A stretch of DNA of 8,986 bases from Bacteroidales bacterium (lineage in GTDB: Bacteria; Bacteroidota; Bacteroidia; Bacteroidales; VadinHA17), in the NCBI GenBank assembly GCA_016936695.1, contig JAFGXK010000184.1, positions 1 through 8,986 on the forward strand, read 5' to 3'. A model generated the notes under the pieces. The model was not told the origin of the DNA, made no database searches, and worked only from the letters and a program-made list of their open reading frames with translations. The position numbers and the translations under genes are program-made. This document shows, in pieces, positions 5,142-8,986 of the stretch. Positions within the stretch are counted from its first letter, which is position 1. Each line of letters starts with the position of its first letter.

Positions 5142-7709
5142 ATGAAACCATCCATTTCCGTACCCAGATTAACAGGTGTTTCCTTCCTGCTGTTACTCAC
5201 TTTAACCCTCTTGTCACAGGCTCCTCAAGGATTTACATATCAGGCAGTTGCCTATCAAAACAATGAGTCTCAACCCATTATTCTTGCTGAAACTGACCTT
5301 GATATGGAAATTTCAATCCTGGATGGAACCACTGAAGTATACACGGAGACTCATTCACCCACTACTACAGATAAACTTGGACGATTTACCATTGTAATCG
5401 GAGAGGGAAATCCTCAAGGATCCTCATTCGATCAGATTGATTGGAGTATGGGTAATTATTATTTGCGCATAAAATATAAGAAGTCGGAGGACCCAAATTT
5501 TGAAACCCCCGTTTCGGTAAAATTACAGAGCGTACCCTATGCGCTGTTTGCAGAAAGAACATCTGACGGGGATTCAGACGCTTCTAACGAATTACAGGAT
5601 CTGAGCATTACAGGTCATACTATTTCTCTTTCCAGAGGAGGGGGAGAAGTTACAATACCAGACAATGTTGAAGATGCAGACGCTGATCCTGCCAATGAAA
5701 TTCAGAATCTTTCCATTACTGAAAACGAGCTATCCATATCTAATGGGAACAGCATATTCATTCCAACCGGCGGTACCGATGCGGATGCAGATCCATACAA
5801 TGAGATTCAGGATCTGCAGTTAACGGGAAATCTCCTGACCATTACAAAGAACGGAAGTGCAACCCCGATCGATCTGAGCCCATACCTGGATGATACAGAC
5901 ACGAAGCTCACAGAATCCGAAGTGGATGCATTCGTTGCAAATAACGGATACCTGACCTCTGAGGCTGATGGTTCGGTTACGAACGAATTACAGAATCTGA
6001 CCTTAACAGGGTCAAGCCTTGGAATAAGTGGAGGATCAGGGATTACTTTGCCCGATGTAAGTTCAACAAACGAGATACAATTACTATCCATTGAAGATGA
6101 AACGATCTCTTTATCCAACGGGGGTGGATATGTTGACTTACCCTTTGACGACGTAAACGACGCTGATGCAAATCCTGAGAATGAAATCCAGGATCTTCAG
6201 ATAAGCAACGATGTAATTACTATAACCAAAAATGCCAGTGCAACCCCCATAGATATTGGTGCCATGATCACCAATAATGCCGGATGGGAAACCGATGAAG
6301 ATAACGTGGTCTATTTAAACGGTAATGTTGGCGTTGGTACCATTACTCCTGAAGGAAGACTCAGCATCCAGGGGGTAGACGAAACTGTCGATGAACCTCT
6401 GTTTATGGTCGCACGAAAAGATGGATACCCGGTATTTGCCGTGTACGAGGATGGCGTTTATGCATTCACCGATACCGTGGATTCCGGTAAGGGAGTCAAA
6501 GGAGGATTTGCAGTAGGTGGATACAGGAAAACCAGCAAGGGAATTGGAGAGGAGTATATGCGGGTAACCGCCGACTCCATAAGATTTTATATTGACGAGG
6601 CAGGCACTACGAAAGGTGTTAAAGGAGGTTTTGCTGTTGGAGGTTACCAGAAAACCAGCAAAGGTCTAACGGGTAATGAATACTTGAGGGTCAGTCCTGA
6701 CAGCGTCAGGATTTATATTGACGATGATCCATTGGCAAAGGGTGTAAAAGGAGGTTTTGCTGTTGGTGGATACAGAAATACCGCTAAGGCAACGGGACAT
6801 GAATATCTGAGAGTTACGACAGACAGCACACGTATTTTTGCAGAAGACAACGATGCCGGTTTAGGTATTGCGATCCAGGATGAAAATGGATTTGTGGAAA
6901 TCGATTATAATTCATTTTTAATATCTTCCGAAGGCGTTCGTAAAGTATGGTTATTGGACTCCATAGGATATCCGGGCTGGATAGCCACGAAAGGACCGGG
7001 TGATTCATTTAATACAGTAATTGGCTATGTAACAGGTTATCCGGATTTTGGATCTATTGCCGTATTAAATAACGGCAGCAATTTCAGAGCCGGTATGCAG
7101 GTAAATTCAAATGGTACCGGTATTCTTTATGGAGAGGGCCCCAATGATTATACGAATTTTGTCGCAACCTATCTTTATGGCTATCCCAACAATGGCTATG
7201 CTTCGGTAAACGATCAATATGGGAACTGGCAGGCAAGGATGTATGTTAATGCTTCTGGTCAGGGTGTTCTTGATGCAGATATAAAGAATTTCAGAATGCC
7301 ACATCTAGGCAAGCCGGGTTATGATATTGTCTACAGCTGTGTTGAAGGCCCTGAAGCAGCAGCCTATGTTCGCGGAACGGCCGAATTATCAAACGGTACT
7401 GCAGAAATAATATTCCCTGATCATTTTCAGGTTGTAGCGAGCGAAACCGGTATGACTGTACTTATCACGCCGCTCTCGGCAGATTCAAAAGGATTAGCCG
7501 TTGTTGATAAAAGCAAAAATGGATTTTCTGTGAAAGAACTTTTTAATGGAACAGGGACCTATTCATTTGACTGGGAAGCAAAATGCATACGAAAAGGATA
7601 TGAAGATTATGAGGTAATACAGGAAAGCATTGATAACCAAACTGAAGAATCTAAATCTTTAAATAGTGGTGGAATAAATCATGATTTTTTAGTGCCAGGG
7701 AATTTATAG
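5142..7709 (+). CDS. Large exported tail-fibre-like repeat protein
   Basis: An 855-residue protein with a signal peptide (hydrophobic LTGVSFLLLLTLTLLSQ, cleavage near residue 26). Residues 27-138 match the N-terminal module common on Bacteroidota fibre-like proteins (APQGFTYQAVAYQ, then SVKLQSVPYALFAERT). Residues 149-372 hold six NELQDL-type units linked by Asp-rich DADADP spacers. YLNGNVGVGTITPEGRLSI at 391-409 resembles the head of many fibre beta-helix domains. Three FAVGGY units lie at about 450-568, and two 48-residue GYP units at about 624-717. Residues about 725-826 form a C-terminal domain (YSCVEGPEAAAYVRGTAEL, VLITPLSADSKGLAVV, YSFDWEAKCIRKGYEDYEVI) that I recall at the end of related proteins. 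The low-complexity end (residues 827-855) is not a recognisable T9SS domain. Probable role: extracellular, possibly trimeric, adhesive or structural fibre; no enzyme signature is seen. Its 3' end overlaps the GIN 5' remnant on the other strand. Confidence 0.85.
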   Translation: MKPSISVPRLTGVSFLLLLTLTLLSQAPQGFTYQAVAYQNNESQPIILAETDLDMEISILDGTTEVYTETHSPTTTDKLGRFTIVIGEGNPQGSSFDQIDWSMGNYYLRIKYKKSEDPNFETPVSVKLQSVPYALFAERTSDGDSDASNELQDLSITGHTISLSRGGGEVTIPDNVEDADADPANEIQNLSITENELSISNGNSIFIPTGGTDADADPYNEIQDLQLTGNLLTITKNGSATPIDLSPYLDDTDTKLTESEVDAFVANNGYLTSEADGSVTNELQNLTLTGSSLGISGGSGITLPDVSSTNEIQLLSIEDETISLSNGGGYVDLPFDDVNDADANPENEIQDLQISNDVITITKNASATPIDIGAMITNNAGWETDEDNVVYLNGNVGVGTITPEGRLSIQGVDETVDEPLFMVARKDGYPVFAVYEDGVYAFTDTVDSGKGVKGGFAVGGYRKTSKGIGEEYMRVTADSIRFYIDEAGTTKGVKGGFAVGGYQKTSKGLTGNEYLRVSPDSVRIYIDDDPLAKGVKGGFAVGGYRNTAKATGHEYLRVTTDSTRIFAEDNDAGLGIAIQDENGFVEIDYNSFLISSEGVRKVWLLDSIGYPGWIATKGPGDSFNTVIGYVTGYPDFGSIAVLNNGSNFRAGMQVNSNGTGILYGEGPNDYTNFVATYLYGYPNNGYASVNDQYGNWQARMYVNASGQGVLDADIKNFRMPHLGKPGYDIVYSCVEGPEAAAYVRGTAELSNGTAEIIFPDHFQVVASETGMTVLITPLSADSKGLAVVDKSKNGFSVKELFNGTGTYSFDWEAKCIRKGYEDYEVIQESIDNQTEESKSLNSGGINHDFLVPGNL
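5586..6257 (+). repeat. Six NELQDL-type protein repeats in the fibre gene
   Basis: Units begin at residues 149, 185, 220, 281, 310 and 347 with N-E-[LI]-Q-x-L and continue into a short beta segment such as LSITGHTISLS. Units 3 and 6 are closest: both go on to ITKNxSATPID, so they may come from a longer duplicated block. Spacing is irregular (36, 35, 61, 29 and 37 residues), with Asp-rich linkers such as DADADPANE between several units. Such arrays usually form fibrous stalks. Confidence 0.8.
6489..6845 (+). repeat. Three tandem FAVGGY protein repeats in the fibre gene
   Basis: Units start at residues 450, 491 and 533 with KGVKGGFAVGGY, followed by a variable [RQ]-[KN]-T-[SA]-K stretch, EYxRV and a closing DSxRxY/F segment. 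The period is 41-42 residues. Units 2 and 3 share an exact 20-base run in the KGGFAVG-coding part, whereas unit 1 differs at several synonymous positions, which points to a more recent duplication or conversion between units 2 and 3. Confidence 0.85.
7011..7292 (+). repeat. Two GYP protein repeats (48 residues) in the fibre gene
   Basis: Unit 1 (residues about 624-671) has IGYVTGYPDFGSIAVLNN, then FRAGMQVNSNGTGIL. Unit 2 (about 672-717) has ATYLYGYPNNGYASVNDQ, then WQARMYVNASGQGVL. The 48-residue offset is constant through the unit. A weaker forerunner with GYPGW lies near residue 609. Alternating small, aromatic and Gly residues fit a beta-solenoid or triple-beta-helix stalk; this structural reading is an inference. 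Confidence 0.65.
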
Positions 7710-7821
7710 TTGTTTCTTTTATCCTGATATTTCCGCTGCCTGTAACCGTCAGGTTATCTTTGTTGCAACCCGTCATGACGGACAGGAATAAAATGCCGGT
7801 AAAGAGAATACCCTGTTTCAT
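7651..7821 (-). pseudogene. 5' remnant of a GIN-domain (DUF2807) lipoprotein gene
   Basis: The 56-codon frame starts MKQGILFTGILFLSVMTGCN: a basic start, a hydrophobic core and a plausible lipobox (MTG-C19). NLTVTGSGNIRIKE then follows at 23-36, the usual first strand of a GIN-domain lipoprotein. After about residue 38 family likeness stops. The remaining codons run antisense through the last codons of the fibre gene and end at a TAG at 7651-7653. A real family member would continue for roughly 200 residues. I therefore read this as a signal peptide plus first strand joined to foreign DNA near 7707-7712. It might still be translated as a tiny lipoprotein. The C-terminal part of such a gene lies at 1372-1605 on the same strand. 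Upstream, the inverted repeat TGTCGA-AGA-TCGACA at 7881-7895 sits about 60 bases before the ATG. Confidence 0.7.
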
Positions 7822-7963
7822 AATTACTGTTATTACATGGTAAAAGATGAATTTTTTTTACTGTCTTTATGCTTTTTCCCTGTCGAAGATCGACATAGAT
7901 AAATCAAAGGGATTGAAAGAAAGGATGCAAGAAAAAATGGGAATTTTTTGACTCAAATTTGCA

Positions 7964-7983
7964 TTCAGCCGGATTTTGCTGAA
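7964..7983 (-). terminator. Weak hairpin downstream of the beta-helix gene
   Basis: TTCAGC at 7964-7969 pairs with GCTGAA at 7978-7983 around an 8-base loop, about 50 bases past the stop of the minus-strand beta-helix gene. On that strand the hairpin is followed by TGCAAATTTGAG, not a T-run. The position suits a terminator but the stem is short. Confidence 0.25.
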
Positions 7984-8035
7984 ATTCCATTTTCTTATCT
8001 GGAATCGATCTGAATTTAATGCCGGGAAATGGATT

Positions 8036-8986
8036 CTATTTTATCAGTATCAGTTTCTTTACTCCGGATGTCTCTCCTGCCTCCATTATACAAAAGTAAA
8101 TTCCGGCCTCACATTCCTTAGCATACCAGGTTTTAATATGGATTCCCGAATCTCTCACTGTATTTTCAAGAGTGATAATTTCCTTGCCTGAAGCGGCATA
8201 TATTTTTATAGAAACCATTTCCTTTTTTGTTAAGAGGTACTGAATAGTTGTTTCATTGCAGAAAGGATTCGGGTAGGTTTGAAGGATCTGCAATTCCTGC
8301 TCTCCGGAGATTCTGTCCCCGGATAATCCGGTTGCCACGTAGGTACCCCAGTTCGTGTCCCCGATCTGACCGTTTTCTGAGGACCATGACAGGTAAATGG
8401 AATTATCCGGCAAGGAAAAATCTCCGCCAGGCGCACCCAGGTATCTCGGATCTTTATATGTGGTATCCGAAAATTCATATCCGATCCAGTCTTCACCTCC
8501 AACCTCCGCATTGGGTGGGCCAACCTCCCAGAACCCAGTATTCTGAATGCTTACAGCCGGGTTAACGGCCGGCCCGGTAAAATATACGGGTGGCTGGTCA
8601 TATTGCTGTTGGTGTGAGATGATACAGTTTGAGATAGTCAGAAGGTGATAGGCGTCATCGACCTGTATATGACCATGAATATCCCCGAGGTCATCCAGCG
8701 TGCAGTGGTCAATAAATCCTGTCGGGGTGATCGTCGGATCTGTTACACCTGCTACGGTCCGGTAACCAATCTTCCCGATTTTCAGTGCCATACCCTGCAG
8801 GCCATAAACGGTTGTGTTAGTCATTTCGAGGTGATGCAGTGAGACATGTTTATACTGAAGGAAGTGTTTGGCATGATAAACGGTAACATTATTAATGAAG
8901 ACTGTATCCTGAATGGCACCCCTCGCATAACTGTCCTTCATGCCATGAACGATATAATCTGTAAAATCATGAAATATGCAATCTTC
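8036..8986 (-). CDS. Secreted parallel beta-helix protein with T9SS sorting domain (5' end outside window)
   Basis: The frame stays open to the window edge, so only the C-terminal 316 residues are seen; the internal ATG at 8941 is not the real start. The visible N-terminal part shows irregular beta-helix rungs: CIFHDFTDYIVHG, DTVFINNVTVYHAKHFLQY, LHHLEMTNTTVYGL, FIDHCTLDDLGDIHGHIQV and LLTISNCIISHQQ. A glycine/proline-rich stretch (about 135-220 of the visible part, including YKDPRYLGAPGGDFSLPDNS) is typical of the cap after such helices in polysaccharide-active proteins. The last ~80 residues are a T9SS domain: TYPNPFCNETTIQYLL, VSIKIYAASGKEIITL, then EAGIYFCIMEAG and a basic KKLILIK end. 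From the fold, the likely role is extracellular polysaccharide binding or cleavage; no catalytic site can be assigned from this part. It converges on the fibre gene. Confidence 0.8.
   Translation of the reverse strand, partial: EDCIFHDFTDYIVHGMKDSYARGAIQDTVFINNVTVYHAKHFLQYKHVSLHHLEMTNTTVYGLQGMALKIGKIGYRTVAGVTDPTITPTGFIDHCTLDDLGDIHGHIQVDDAYHLLTISNCIISHQQQYDQPPVYFTGPAVNPAVSIQNTGFWEVGPPNAEVGGEDWIGYEFSDTTYKDPRYLGAPGGDFSLPDNSIYLSWSSENGQIGDTNWGTYVATGLSGDRISGEQELQILQTYPNPFCNETTIQYLLTKKEMVSIKIYAASGKEIITLENTVRDSGIHIKTWYAKECEAGIYFCIMEAGETSGVKKLILIK

Noticed and set aside
5586..6257. Regular repeats that might suggest a CRISPR array
   Set aside because: They are degenerate protein-coding repeats in frame with the fibre gene, with irregular spacing and no identical DNA repeat units.
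1691..8986. A polysaccharide utilization locus
   Set aside because: There is no SusC/SusD pair, sulfatase, transporter or regulator, and the genes alternate in strand.

Overview
The window looks like chromosomal DNA of a Bacteroidota member, probably a polysaccharide-degrading Bacteroidia lineage. Three proteins end in type IX secretion (T9SS) sorting domains, two fragments of GIN-domain (DUF2807) lipoprotein genes are present, one large protein is built from fibre repeats of the NELQDL and FAVGGY kind seen in this phylum, and gene starts lack Shine-Dalgarno sequences. No rRNA, tRNA, CRISPR array, transposase or integrase is visible.

Layout. 58-1062 (+) encodes a secreted LamG/concanavalin A-like protein with a T9SS tail. 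Next come a strong hairpin, a hairpin-rich non-coding stretch (about 1110-1373), the 3' end of a GIN-domain gene (1372-1605, -) and a cluster of palindromes (1559-1654). 1691-4525 (-) encodes a 944-residue secreted pectate-lyase-like (PL1-type) protein with an N-terminal extension, a calcium-repeat segment and a T9SS tail. A 616-base divergent intergenic region follows; it holds an apparent dispersed repeat and a candidate Bacteroidota-type promoter. 5142-7709 (+) encodes an 855-residue exported repeat/fibre protein with no obvious T9SS tail. Tail to tail with it lies the 5' end of a GIN-domain lipoprotein gene (7651-7821, -). 8036-8986 (-) is the 3' part of a secreted parallel beta-helix protein with a T9SS tail, cut by the window edge.

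How the genes relate. Three cargo proteins (LamG, PL1-like, beta-helix) fit extracellular binding or breakdown of acidic polysaccharide, but there is no SusC/SusD pair, sulfatase or regulator, so a polysaccharide utilization locus is not shown. Neighbouring genes alternate in strand, so they do not form one operon. The most unusual observation is that the start and the end of GIN-domain lipoprotein genes lie about 6 kb apart on the same strand and in the right order. They bracket the lyase and fibre genes, and each ends abruptly, one at a palindromic repeat and one at the fibre gene stop. This suggests that the lyase-fibre block replaced the middle of an older GIN gene, or that two paralogues decayed independently.
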